From Nocardioides sp. BP30 (GTDB lineage: Bacteria > Actinomycetota > Actinomycetes > Propionibacteriales > Nocardioidaceae): a stretch of DNA of 64,000 nt. A program made the translations under genes and the position numbers. Numbering within the stretch: position 1 is the stretch's first letter; every line of letters starts with the position of its first letter. Below, in pieces: positions 16,010 through 24,538 of this stretch. Below the pieces are notes generated by a model that was not told where the DNA came from, made no database searches, and worked only from the letters and a program-made list of their open reading frames with translations. The stretch covers positions 1,426,001 through 1,490,000 of the forward strand of contig NZ_CP123620.1 in NCBI RefSeq assembly GCF_029873215.1. The letters are read 5' to 3'.

Positions 16010-17542
16010 ATGTCGCGCACCATCGCCCATTGGGCCGCAGGCAGCACCTACGAGGGCGGGAGTGGACGCACCGCTCCTGTCACCAATCCCGCGACAGGCG
16101 CCGTCACCGGCGAGGTGGCCCTCGCCTCGGTCAAGGACGCGCAGCATGTCATCGATGCCGCCGCCGCGGCGGCCGAGGCCTGGGGCAGGACCTCGCTGGC
16201 CCGCCGGACCCAGGTCCTGTTCGCCTTCCGTGAGCTGCTCAACGCCCGTCGCGAGGAGCTGGCGGCGATCATCACCGCCGAGCACGGCAAGGTGCACTCC
16301 GACGCCCTCGGCGAGATCGCGCGCGGCCTGGAGGTCGTGGAGTTCGCCTGCGGCATCGGCCACCTGCTCAAGGGCGGCCACTCCGAGCAGGCCTCGACCG
16401 GGGTCGACGTGCACTCCAAGCTCGAGCCGCTGGGCGTGGTGGGCATCATCAGCCCGTTCAACTTCCCGGCGATGGTCCCGATGTGGTTCTTCCCCGTCGC
16501 GATCGCGGCCGGCAACACGGTCGTCGTCAAGCCGAGCGAGAAGGACCCGTCCTCGTCGCTGTGGCTCGCCGAGCTGTGGCGCGAGGCGGGTCTGCCCGAC
16601 GGCGTCTTCAACGTGTTGCAGGGTGACAAGGTCGCCGTCGACGCGCTGCTGGACAGCCCGCAGGTGAAGGCGATCAGCTTCGTCGGCTCGACCCCCATCG
16701 CGGAGTACGTCTACGAGCGCGCCTCCAAGGCCGGCAAGCGGGTGCAGGCCCTGGGCGGCGCGAAGAACCACATGGTCGTCCTGCCCGACGCCGACCTCGA
16801 CCTGGCCGCCGATGCCGCTGTCAACGCCGGCTACGGCAGCGCCGGTGAGCGCTGCATGGCGATCAGCGTGCTGGTAGCGGTCGGCTCGGTGGCCGACGAG
16901 CTCGTCGCCCGGATCGCGGACCGCACCCGCACGCTGCTCATCGGTGACGGCTCGGTGGCGGCCACGGCCGAGGACCGGGACGGCCGCGAGGCCGACATGG
17001 GGCCGCTGGTGACAGGGGCTCACCGGGACAAGGTCGCCGCGTTCATCGACTCCGGTGAGAAGGCCGGCGCGAAGGTCGTCATCGACGGCCGTGACGTCCA
17101 GGCGCGCGGCGGCCAGGACGGCTTCTGGCTCGGCCCGACGCTGTTCGATCACGTCACGCCCGACATGGAGATCTACCGCGAGGAGATCTTCGGACCGGTG
17201 CTCTCGGTGGTCCGGGTGGAGACGTACGCCGAGGCGGTCGCGCTGATCAATGCGAATCCCTACGGCAACGGCACGGCCGTGTTCACCAACGACGGGGGCG
17301 CCGCCCGGCGCTTCGAGGCCGACGTCGAGGTCGGCATGATCGGGGTCAACGTGCCGATCCCGGTGCCGGTCGCCTACTACTCCTTCGGCGGCTGGAAGCG
17401 CTCGCTGTTCGGCGACAGCCACGCCTACGGCACCGAGGGCGTGCACTTCTTCACCCGTCGCAAGGTGGTCACCAGCCGCTGGATCGATCCGGCCAACCGC
17501 CCCGAGGGCGGCCTCGAGCTGGGGTTCCCGCGCAATGACTGA
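16010..17542 (+). CDS. mmsA: CoA-acylating methylmalonate-semialdehyde dehydrogenase (MmsA type)
   Basis: The 510-residue protein follows the MmsA pattern. IISPFNFPAMVPMWFFPVAIAAGNTVVVKPSEKDP forms the NAD site, FVGSTPIAEYVYERA follows, ALGGAKNHMVVLPDAD has Asn where other aldehyde dehydrogenases have the general-base Glu, and GYGSAGERCMAISV holds the catalytic Cys. The Asn and the GERCMA context are hallmarks of CoA-acylating semialdehyde dehydrogenases, which turn methylmalonate or malonate semialdehyde plus CoA into propionyl- or acetyl-CoA and CO2. It is first in an operon and overlaps the aminotransferase gene by 8 nt, which fits malonate semialdehyde from beta-alanine as substrate. Confidence 0.92.
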   Translation: MSRTIAHWAAGSTYEGGSGRTAPVTNPATGAVTGEVALASVKDAQHVIDAAAAAAEAWGRTSLARRTQVLFAFRELLNARREELAAIITAEHGKVHSDALGEIARGLEVVEFACGIGHLLKGGHSEQASTGVDVHSKLEPLGVVGIISPFNFPAMVPMWFFPVAIAAGNTVVVKPSEKDPSSSLWLAELWREAGLPDGVFNVLQGDKVAVDALLDSPQVKAISFVGSTPIAEYVYERASKAGKRVQALGGAKNHMVVLPDADLDLAADAAVNAGYGSAGERCMAISVLVAVGSVADELVARIADRTRTLLIGDGSVAATAEDRDGREADMGPLVTGAHRDKVAAFIDSGEKAGAKVVIDGRDVQARGGQDGFWLGPTLFDHVTPDMEIYREEIFGPVLSVVRVETYAEAVALINANPYGNGTAVFTNDGGAARRFEADVEVGMIGVNVPIPVPVAYYSFGGWKRSLFGDSHAYGTEGVHFFTRRKVVTSRWIDPANRPEGGLELGFPRND

Positions 17543-18905
17543 CACGACTCTCGCCGTCCCGTCGCTGAGCGAGCTGGTCGACTCCTCGGCCGAGCGCGCC
17601 TACGAGCTCGACCGTCGTCACGTCTTCCACTCCTGGTCCGCGCAGGCGCAGATCACGCCCATGGTCGTGAGTCGCGCCGAGGGCTCCTACGTCTGGGACG
17701 GCGGGGGCAACCGGCTCCTCGACTTCACCTCCCAGCTGGTCTTCACCAACATGGGTCACCAGCACCCGCGGATCGTGCGGGCCATCCAGGAGCAGGCGGC
17801 CGAGCTGTGCACCGTCGCTCCCGGCTATGTGAACCCGGCTCGCTCGGAGGCGGCCCGGCTGATCACCAGCCACACGCCCGCGGGGCTGGACAAGGTGTTC
17901 TTCACCAACGGAGGCGCCGACGCCAACGAGCACGCCATCCGGATGGCCCGGCTGCACACCGGGCGGACGAAGGTGCTCTCGACGTACCGCTCCTACCACG
18001 GTGGCACCCATCTGGCCGTCAACGTCACCGGCGACCCCCGGCGTTGGGCCAGCGACAACGGCTCGACCGGGACGGTGCACTTCTTCGGTCCGTTCCTCTA
18101 CCGCAGCGCGTTCCACGCCACCACCGAGGCCGAGGAGTGCGAGCGCGCGCTCGCCCACCTCGAACAGGTCGTGGCGCTGGAGGGGCCGGGCACCATCGCC
18201 GCGATCGTGCTGGAGTCGATCCCCGGCACCGCCGGCATCATGATCCCGCCGCCCGGCTACCTGGCCGGCGTGCGTGCGCTGTGCGACAGGCACGGCATCG
18301 TCCTCGTCGCCGACGAGGTGATGTCCGGCTTCGGCCGAGCCGGCAGGTGGTTCGCGATCGAGCACGCCGACGGCGTCGTACCGGACCTGCTGACCTTCGC
18401 CAAGGGTGTGAACTCCGGCTACGTCCCGATGGGCGGGGTGGCGATCAACGCCGAGATCGCTGCGACCTTCGACAACCGGGTCTACCCCGGGGGGCTGACC
18501 TACTCCGGCCACCCGCTCGCGGCCGCTGCAGCGGTGGCGACGATCCGCGCGATGGAGGACGAGCGTGTCGTCGAGCACGCCGCCACCCTCGGCGAGGAGG
18601 TCTTCGCTCCCCGGCTGGCCGAGCTGGCCGGCAGGCACGACTGGGTCGGCGAGGTACGCGGCACCGGGGCGTTCTGGGCGATCGAGCTCGTCGCAGACCC
18701 CGAGACCCGTGAGCCGCTGGCGCCGTACGGCGGGTCCAGTGCGGCGATGAACAGCATCGTCGCGGGCTGCAAGCGGCGCGGGCTGCTCCCGTTCGTCAAC
18801 TACAACCGGATCCACCTCGTCCCGCCGCTCAACACGGCTGCGGAGCTCGTCGAGGAGGCGATCGGCATCCTCGACGAGGCCATCGCCGAGGCCGCCTCGG
18901 CCTGA
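17535..18905 (+). CDS. Class III PLP-dependent aminotransferase (omega-amino acid type)
   Basis: The 456-residue protein has the class III layout: FTNGGADANEHAIRMARLHTGRTKVLSTYRSYHGGT for phosphate binding, the Asp of VADEVMSGFGRAG for the pyridine nitrogen, and the PLP Lys at about residue 290 in LLTFAKGVNSGYVPMGGVAI. Known relatives include beta-alanine:pyruvate and taurine aminotransferases. Overlap with mmsA and the following dehydrogenase suggest that it makes a semialdehyde for one of them. Beta-alanine, GABA, beta-aminoisobutyrate and taurine are all possible amino donors. Confidence 0.88.
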   Translation: MTDTTLAVPSLSELVDSSAERAYELDRRHVFHSWSAQAQITPMVVSRAEGSYVWDGGGNRLLDFTSQLVFTNMGHQHPRIVRAIQEQAAELCTVAPGYVNPARSEAARLITSHTPAGLDKVFFTNGGADANEHAIRMARLHTGRTKVLSTYRSYHGGTHLAVNVTGDPRRWASDNGSTGTVHFFGPFLYRSAFHATTEAEECERALAHLEQVVALEGPGTIAAIVLESIPGTAGIMIPPPGYLAGVRALCDRHGIVLVADEVMSGFGRAGRWFAIEHADGVVPDLLTFAKGVNSGYVPMGGVAINAEIAATFDNRVYPGGLTYSGHPLAAAAAVATIRAMEDERVVEHAATLGEEVFAPRLAELAGRHDWVGEVRGTGAFWAIELVADPETREPLAPYGGSSAAMNSIVAGCKRRGLLPFVNYNRIHLVPPLNTAAELVEEAIGILDEAIAEAASA

Positions 18906-18911
18906 TCCGGG

Positions 18912-18947
18912 CACGAGGAACACGAGGAACACGACGAGCACGAGGAT
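18912..18947 (+). repeat. 9-bp tandem repeat carrying several GAGGA motifs
   Basis: Four copies of a CACGAGGAA-like unit fill the 40-nt gap before the next gene, the last running into its ATG. Each holds GAGG or GACGAG, so the repeat creates several possible ribosome-binding sites for starts at 18946 or 18955. Confidence 0.65.
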
Positions 18948-20328
18948 GAGCGACGTGAGCGATGCAGTGACCGAGTACGCCGTGGTCGACCCGGCGACCG
19001 GCGAGATCGTGCGGAAGTACCCCACCGCCACCGACGGCGAGCTCGAGGCGGCGCTCGCCTCGGCCAGCGCGGCGAGCCGAGGCTGGGCGCGTCGTACGAG
19101 CGTGGCCGAGCGGGCGGCCGTGGTGGGGCGGGTGGCCGACCTGCACGAGGAGCGCCGCGAGGAGCTCGCCGCGATCATCGTGCGGGAGATGGGCAAGCCC
19201 CTGGCCGATGCCCTGGCCGAGGTGGACTTCGCCGCGGCGATCTTCCGGTTCTACGCCGACAACGCCGAGAAGCTGCTGGCGGACGAGCCGATCGAGCTGC
19301 TGGCGGGGGAGGGCACCGCGTTCGTCCGCAAGAGTCCGTACGGCGTGCTGCTGGGGATCATGCCCTGGAACTTCCCGTACTACCAGGTCGCCCGGTTCGC
19401 CGGACCCAACCTCTGCGTGGGCAACACCGTGCTGCTCAAGCACGCACCGCAGTGCCCGGAGTCGGCCGAGGCGATCCAGCGGATCTTCGACGACGCCGGC
19501 CTGGAGTCGGGGGCCTACGTCACCATCTACGCGACCAACGACCAGGTCGCGACGTTGATCGCCGACTCCCGCGTCGCCGGCGTGTCGCTGACCGGCTCGG
19601 AGCGCGCCGGCGCGGCGGTGGCCGAGATCGCCGGCCGCAACCTGAAGAAGGTGGTGCTCGAGCTGGGCGGGTCGGACCCGTTCATCCTGCTCTCCACCGA
19701 CGACCTCGACCATGCCGTGGAGCGCGGTCTGGCGGCCCGGATGGACAACACCGGGCAGTCCTGCAACGCCGCCAAGCGGTTCATCGTGGCCGACGACCTC
19801 TACGACGCCTTCGTGGAGCGCTTCACCGCGGCCGTGCTGGCGCACGCCGAGGGCCTGGCGCCGCTGTCGTCGGTCGCTGCCGCGGACCGGCTGCAGGCGC
19901 AGATCGAGCAGGCCGTGGCCGACGGGGCGACGTACGCCTGTGCCGGGGAGCGGCACGGCGCCTACGTGCCGGCCGGGGTGCTGACCGGCGTCACCCGCGA
20001 CAACGCCGTCTTCCACCAGGAGCTGTTCGGCCCGGTCGCGATGGTGTTCAGGGTCGGCTCGGAGGAGGAGGCGGTGGAGCTGGCCAACGACACGCCCTAC
20101 GGGCTCGGCTCCTACGTCTTCACCACCGACCCGGCCCAGGCGATCCGGGTGGCCGACCGGATCGAGGCCGGGATGGTCTTCGTCAACGGCGTCCTGCTCG
20201 ACGGGGCCGAGCTGCCCTTCGGCGGCATCAAGCGGTCCGGCTTCGGCCGTGAGATGGGCGCCCTCGGGATCGAGGAGTTCATCAACAAGAAGCTGATCCG
20301 CAGCGTGCTGCCCCTCGAGCCCCGCTGA
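18946..20328 (+). CDS. NAD(P)-dependent aldehyde dehydrogenase (succinate-semialdehyde type)
   Basis: The 460-residue protein is a standard aldehyde dehydrogenase: GIMPWNFPYYQVARFAGPNLCVGNTVLLKHAPQCP for cofactor binding, LTGSERAGAAVAEIAGRNLKKVVLELGGSDPFIL with the general-base Glu, and NTGQSCNAAKRFIV with the catalytic Cys. It is closest in pattern to succinate-semialdehyde dehydrogenases, so with the aminotransferase it could also handle GABA. ATG 18946 is annotated; GTG 18955, in frame, has the better spaced GAGGA. It ends the operon facing pucR. Confidence 0.88.
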   Translation: MSDVSDAVTEYAVVDPATGEIVRKYPTATDGELEAALASASAASRGWARRTSVAERAAVVGRVADLHEERREELAAIIVREMGKPLADALAEVDFAAAIFRFYADNAEKLLADEPIELLAGEGTAFVRKSPYGVLLGIMPWNFPYYQVARFAGPNLCVGNTVLLKHAPQCPESAEAIQRIFDDAGLESGAYVTIYATNDQVATLIADSRVAGVSLTGSERAGAAVAEIAGRNLKKVVLELGGSDPFILLSTDDLDHAVERGLAARMDNTGQSCNAAKRFIVADDLYDAFVERFTAAVLAHAEGLAPLSSVAAADRLQAQIEQAVADGATYACAGERHGAYVPAGVLTGVTRDNAVFHQELFGPVAMVFRVGSEEEAVELANDTPYGLGSYVFTTDPAQAIRVADRIEAGMVFVNGVLLDGAELPFGGIKRSGFGREMGALGIEEFINKKLIRSVLPLEPR

Positions 20329-20364
20329 GGCACCGCGGCACCGCGGCCCGGGGCCGCAGCAGAC

Positions 20365-20523
20365 TCAGTGCGAGAGGCCCCAGAAGAAGCCGAAGATGCC
20401 GCAGGCCACGCCGGCGACGATGATCAGCCACAGCGAGATCATCGCGAGCGTGTGCATGTTCGACTGGTAGGCGTTGTGCTCGAAGCCGCCGAAGTGCTGG
20501 TCGTTGCTGCTGGCGTCAGTCAT
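20365..20523 (-). CDS. Small membrane protein (52 aa)
   Basis: An ATG at 20523 with AGGAGAG upstream opens a 52-residue protein: a polar, Asn/His-rich N-terminus (MTDASSNDQHFGGFEHNAYQSN) and one membrane helix of about 24 residues ending FFWGLSH. Two glycines and a Phe/Trp pair near the end are typical of small actinobacterial membrane proteins, but I do not recognise the family. It follows the PLP decarboxylase gene by 46 nt on the same strand and may share its transcript. Confidence 0.7.
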   Translation of the reverse strand: MTDASSNDQHFGGFEHNAYQSNMHTLAMISLWLIIVAGVACGIFGFFWGLSH

Positions 20524-20569
20524 CGATCTCTCCTGAACCGGTTGCTGTTCGGGATGCACCGTATCGTCC

Positions 20570-21994
20570 TCAGGATCGTTGGCCCAGCTCACGCGCCACC
20601 TCCAGCAGGAATCGGACGTCCTCGGGGGTCGTCCGGAAGTTGACGAAGCACGCCCGCAGACAGGTCCGGCCGTCCACGTCGGCAGGGGCGATGAAGACCC
20701 GACCGTCGGCCTGCATGGCCCTGGCCAGGCTGTCGTTGTGAGCGTTGAGCTCGTCCTCGGACAGGCCCGGCGCGAGGTGCCGGAAGCAGACCGTGGAGAG
20801 CATCGGCTCGTGCAGCAGCTCGAACTCCTCATCCTCCCGGACGGCGGCACTCAGCAGCCCGGCCAGGTGCAGCGATCCCTCGAGCCAGGCACGGAACTGG
20901 TCGGCTCCGTGGACGCGCAGCGAGAGCCACAGCCGCAGCGAGCGGAAGGGCCGGGAGTACTCGAAGGTGGAGTCGACAGGGTTCGCCACGTCGCCCTCGT
21001 GCAGCATGTAGCGCTCCTCGTGCCCGAACGCCGCCCGCAGCGCACCGGGCCGGCGCAGCAGGACCGCGCTGCAGCTCTTCGGCAGACCGAGCCACTTGTG
21101 CGCGTCGACCGTCACCGAGTCGGCCTGCGCCAGCCCGGCGAACCAGTGCCCGGCGCTCGCCGTAGCGGCCGCCGGCAGCCCGTACGCGCCGTCGACGTGC
21201 AGCCAGACGTCCTCCTCGGCGCACACGGCCGCGATGGTGTCCATCGGGTCGACGGCCCCGGTCAGCGTCGTACCGGCCGTGGCGACCACCGCGACGGGTG
21301 CGAAGCCGGCGCCCCGGTCCTGCTGGATCGCCGCGGCGAGGTGGGGGACCGACATCCGCCGCTGCGCGTCGAGCGGGATCCGGCGCAGCGCCCGGCTGCC
21401 CAGGCCGGCGGCCTCGATCGCGCGCACGATGGAGTGGTGCGCCTCGTCGGAGCAGTACACGGTCGCGCGAGCGCCGGCCACGCCGTTCTCGCGGGTGCCG
21501 GGCAGCGCCGCCTCGCGGGCGGCGAGCAGCGCGGTGAGGTTGGAGGTCTGGCCACCGGAGGTGAAGTGGCCCTCGGCGACCGGGTAGCCGACGAACTCGG
21601 CGAGCCAGTGCAGCGCCTGCCGGTCCAGCAGGTCGGCCGCGCCGGCCGAGATGGCGAGATTCGCGTCGTACGCCGCCGAGAGCGCCGAGGCGAGCACGCC
21701 GGTGTGCAGGCCGCTGGAGCCGACGTAGGCGACGAAGAGCGGCCGTGAGGGGGAGTGGCTGGCGTCGAGCACCCGGACCGCGTCGCTCAGGGCGGCGTGC
21801 AGCTCGGAGGGCTCGGCGGGGAGCGCTGTGCTCAACCGGTCGATCAGGTCGGGGTCCATGTGCGGCTCGTCGGGACGGGGTCGCTCGAAGGACTCCCAGG
21901 CGGTGGCGAGGTACTGGGACAGGTCGCGGAGCACGTCCTCGCGATCGGCGAGGGCGGCATCGGCGAGGTAGGCCGGCGTCGGGTGTGCGGTCAT
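20570..21994 (-). CDS. PLP-dependent decarboxylase (group II amino acid decarboxylase-like)
   Basis: The 474-residue protein shows the pyridoxal-dependent decarboxylase family pattern: LFVAYVGSSGLHTGVLASALSAAYDAN, GHFTSGGQTSNLTALLAARE, YCSDEAHHSIVRAIEAAGLG (His stacks on PLP), ATAGTTLTGAVDP, WLHVDGAYG (Asp for the pyridine nitrogen), and the PLP Lys in TVDAHKWLGLPKSC. Relatives act on aromatic amino acids, glutamate or diaminobutyrate; the substrate cannot be chosen here. The ATG at 21994 was preferred over an upstream start because it leaves 23 nt to the divergent HIT gene instead of overlapping it. Confidence 0.86.
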   Translation of the reverse strand: MTAHPTPAYLADAALADREDVLRDLSQYLATAWESFERPRPDEPHMDPDLIDRLSTALPAEPSELHAALSDAVRVLDASHSPSRPLFVAYVGSSGLHTGVLASALSAAYDANLAISAGAADLLDRQALHWLAEFVGYPVAEGHFTSGGQTSNLTALLAAREAALPGTRENGVAGARATVYCSDEAHHSIVRAIEAAGLGSRALRRIPLDAQRRMSVPHLAAAIQQDRGAGFAPVAVVATAGTTLTGAVDPMDTIAAVCAEEDVWLHVDGAYGLPAAATASAGHWFAGLAQADSVTVDAHKWLGLPKSCSAVLLRRPGALRAAFGHEERYMLHEGDVANPVDSTFEYSRPFRSLRLWLSLRVHGADQFRAWLEGSLHLAGLLSAAVREDEEFELLHEPMLSTVCFRHLAPGLSEDELNAHNDSLARAMQADGRVFIAPADVDGRTCLRACFVNFRTTPEDVRFLLEVARELGQRS

Positions 21995-22017
21995 GTGACC
22001 CAGGTTACGGTGACGCC

Positions 22018-22446
22018 ATGCCCTCATCAGACCCGGCCGGCTGCCTCTTCTGCGACATCGCCGACGGTCGCCTCGAGGCCCAGATGGTGCTCGACGAGGA
22101 GGACTTCGTGGCGTTCCTGGACCGGCGCCCGGTCTTCAAGGGCCACGTGCTGCTGGTGCCGCGCGAGCACGTCGTCACCCTGCCCGACCTGCCGGCCCGG
22201 CTGCGCGACGGCTTCCTGGCCCACGCGCAGCGGCTGGCGACCGCGATGGTCGAGGGGCTGGCGGCCCAGGGCAGCTTCGTGGCCAACAACAACACGGTGA
22301 GCCAGTCGGTGGCCCACCTGCACCTGCACGTCGTGCCGCGCACCAAGGGAGACGGCCTGCGGGGCTTCTTCTGGCCGCGCACGTCGTATGCCGACGACCA
22401 GGAGGCGGCGACCTACGCGGCCCGGCTGCGGGCATCGTTACAGTGA
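22018..22446 (+). CDS. HIT family hydrolase
   Basis: The 142-residue protein has CLFCDIADGRLEAQMVLDEEDFVAFLDRRPVFKGHVLLVPREHV and the histidine triad SVAHLHLHVVPR near residues 98-109. HIT proteins hydrolyse nucleotide-phosphoramidate or dinucleoside polyphosphate bonds. The central His of HLHLH is the expected nucleophile. It is divergent from the PLP decarboxylase gene with only 23 nt between the start codons, and no ribosome-binding site is evident, so a leaderless transcript is likely. Confidence 0.92.
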   Translation: MPSSDPAGCLFCDIADGRLEAQMVLDEEDFVAFLDRRPVFKGHVLLVPREHVVTLPDLPARLRDGFLAHAQRLATAMVEGLAAQGSFVANNNTVSQSVAHLHLHVVPRTKGDGLRGFFWPRTSYADDQEAATYAARLRASLQ

Positions 22447-22510
22447 CGCTGGCAACAGCTGGACCGGCACCACCACGACAGCAGGACACCACCGCAGAAG
22501 GAGTCTCACC

Positions 22511-23284
22511 ATGGGTCGTTTCGACGGACGGGTAGCCGTGATCACCGGCGCCGCGCGCGGCATCGGACTCGGCGTCGCCACGCGCTTCGCCGAGGAGGGC
22601 GCATCGGTCGCCGTCGTCGACCTCGACGAGTCGGCCGCCGCCGAGTCGGCCGCCGCGCTCCCCGTTGCCGCCGGGTCCAGTGCCAAGCACACCGGGATCG
22701 GTGCCGACGTCGGGAACGGGGCGTCCGTCGAGGCCGCCATCGACCGGGTCGTGGCCGAGCTGGGTGGCATCCACATCCTGATGAACAACGCCGGCATCAC
22801 CCGCGACAACCTGCTGTTCAAGATGACCGAGGACGACTGGGACCTGGTCATGAACGTGCACCTCAAGGGCTCGTTCCTGATGAGCAAGGCTGCCCAGAAG
22901 CACTTCGTGGCGCAGAAGTACGGCAAGATCGTCAACGTCTCCTCGACCTCGGCGCTGGGCAACCGCGGCCAGGCCAACTACTCGGCCGCCAAGATGGGCC
23001 TGCAGGGCTTCACCCGCACCCTCGGCATCGAGCTGGGTCCCTTCGGCATCAACGTCAACGCCATCGCGCCGGGCTTCATCGCCACCGAGATGACCGATGC
23101 GACCGCCGCGCGGGTGGGCATGTCCGTCGAGGACTTCCGCAAGGCCGCCGCCGAGCACAACCCGGTCCGGCGGGTCGGCTACCCCGAGGACATCGCCGCG
23201 GCCGCCGCCTTCCTCGCCAGCGACGAGGCGTCGTACATCACCGGCCAGACCCTGTACGTCGACGGCGGCGTCACCCTCGGCTGA
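22511..23284 (+). CDS. SDR family 3-oxoacyl-ACP/CoA reductase (FabG-like)
   Basis: The 257-residue protein has the Rossmann motif TGAARGIGLG near the N-terminus, NNAGITRDNLLFKMTEDDWD (the NNAG motif and FabG-type continuation), Ser in VNVSSTSALGNRGQANYSAAKMGL with the YxxxK catalytic pair, and IAPGFIATEMT. It is very close in pattern to FabG and acetoacetyl-CoA reductases, so it reduces a 3-keto group with NAD(P)H. There are no other fatty-acid synthesis genes beside it, so its pathway is open. AGAAGGAG stands ahead of the ATG. Confidence 0.88.
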   Translation: MGRFDGRVAVITGAARGIGLGVATRFAEEGASVAVVDLDESAAAESAAALPVAAGSSAKHTGIGADVGNGASVEAAIDRVVAELGGIHILMNNAGITRDNLLFKMTEDDWDLVMNVHLKGSFLMSKAAQKHFVAQKYGKIVNVSSTSALGNRGQANYSAAKMGLQGFTRTLGIELGPFGINVNAIAPGFIATEMTDATAARVGMSVEDFRKAAAEHNPVRRVGYPEDIAAAAAFLASDEASYITGQTLYVDGGVTLG

Positions 23285-23302
23285 GCCCGCACCGGCGGGC
23301 TC
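23283..23302 (+). terminator. Hairpin at the end of the SDR gene
   Basis: GAGCCCGC and GCGGGCTC form an 8-bp perfect stem with an ACCG loop. It begins inside the stop codon of the reductase gene and is a likely terminator before the DUF3048 gene. Confidence 0.5.
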
Positions 23303-23424
23303 CGCTCGGGCCGTACTCGCACCTGATCAGATGGCGGAGGCGCTGGCGCGCCTTCGTCATCCGGTCGGTCCATCGGCGACACTGGTGCCGCATTCCCCGA
23401 GTCGAAACCGTTTGGAGTCTTCCC

Positions 23425-24489
23425 ATGCGCACTTCCCGCGCTCTCGTGCGTGCCATCGTCCCGCTTGCCCTGGGCAGCGTCGTGCTGACCGGCTGCGGCG
23501 GCGGCAGCAAGGACAGCAGTGACGGCGGGTCCGCCTCGACCGCCGCCTCGGGTGCGTCGTCGCCCGCGGCGGCTCCGACCCCCTCGACCTGGCCGCTGAC
23601 CGGTCTCGCAGCTCCCGACGGCGCCTCGGAGACCAAGCACTCGGTCTACATCGCCAAGATCGACAACACCTACGACAGCAAGCCGCAGTACGGCATCGGG
23701 CAGGCCGATATGGTCACCCAGGAGCTGGTCGAGGGCGGCATCACCCGGCTGGCGGTGTTCTTCTACTCCAAGCTGCCGCAGAAGGTCGGCCCGATCCGTT
23801 CGATGCGCCTGACCGACATCGGTGTCGCCAAGCCGCTGAACGCCAAGCTGGTCACCTCGGGCGCCGCCCAGGTCACGCTCAGCGGGCTCGCCAAGGCGGG
23901 GGTGAAGTTCATCGACATGAACAACCCGAACGTGCGCCGCGTGCTGGACGGCACCCACGACACGCTGCACAGCGTCCAGGCGAACCTGAGCAAGCTCGCC
24001 GCGAGCAGCACCCAGAGCACCGCCGCGCGCCCGCAGGACTTCTTCCAGTGGGGCACCGACGCCGACTTCCAGGGCACCGGCAAGGCGACGACCGTCAACA
24101 CCAAGATCGGCAACGCGCCGGGCAGCAACGACGTGTGGAAGTACACCGCCGGCAAGTACGTGCTGCAGAACAGCTACATGGACCGGGCCAGCGTGTACAA
24201 CCCCGACACCGTCATCGCGATCACGGTCAAGACCAGCCTCGCGCCGTACCGGGACCCGGCCGGCAACCCGGTCCCGGTGACCCACTTCGAGGGCTCCGGC
24301 AAGGCAGTGATCTTCCACGGCGGCAAGCTGGAGAAGGTCAAGTGGCGCAAGGACGGCGTCGAGGGCCTGCCGACCTTCACCGCGAAGGACGGCACGCCGG
24401 TGAAGGTCCCGGCCGGCCACGTCTGGATCGCGCTCGTCCCCAAGGGCGGCGAGGCGGTCTCGGCCGGATCGGTCAGCTGGAGCAAGTGA
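23425..24489 (+). CDS. DUF3048 (YerB-like) lipoprotein
   Basis: The 354-residue protein has a signal peptide with lipobox LTGC (Cys at residue 24), a Ser/Ala/Pro-rich linker to about residue 55, and then YIAKIDNTYDSKPQYGIGQADMVTQELVEGGITRLAVFFYSKLPQKVGPIRSMRLTD, the DUF3048 N-domain signature. The C-terminal part begins around VNTKIGNAPGSNDVWKY. It should be anchored to the outer face of the membrane. The biochemical role of the family is not established. A strong hairpin follows its stop. Confidence 0.88.
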   Translation: MRTSRALVRAIVPLALGSVVLTGCGGGSKDSSDGGSASTAASGASSPAAAPTPSTWPLTGLAAPDGASETKHSVYIAKIDNTYDSKPQYGIGQADMVTQELVEGGITRLAVFFYSKLPQKVGPIRSMRLTDIGVAKPLNAKLVTSGAAQVTLSGLAKAGVKFIDMNNPNVRRVLDGTHDTLHSVQANLSKLAASSTQSTAARPQDFFQWGTDADFQGTGKATTVNTKIGNAPGSNDVWKYTAGKYVLQNSYMDRASVYNPDTVIAITVKTSLAPYRDPAGNPVPVTHFEGSGKAVIFHGGKLEKVKWRKDGVEGLPTFTAKDGTPVKVPAGHVWIALVPKGGEAVSAGSVSWSK

Positions 24490-24494
24490 CGCAT

Positions 24495-24531
24495 CCGCCG
24501 GGCCCGTCGAGCGTCTCGACGGGCCCGGCGG
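24495..24531. terminator. Strong bidirectional hairpin between convergent genes
   Basis: Arms of 17 bp, perfect, are separated by a CGT loop (24512-24514). The core is GGGCCCGTCGAG and its complement. It lies between the stops of the forward DUF3048 gene and the reverse tetR gene, so it probably ends both transcripts. Confidence 0.75.
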
Positions 24532-24538
24532 GCCTGCC

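Noticed and set aside
18912..18947. CRISPR-like short repeat array
   Set aside because: The 9-bp units are directly adjacent without spacers. It is a simple tandem repeat, as are 14225-14260 and 57313-57408. No cas genes are present.
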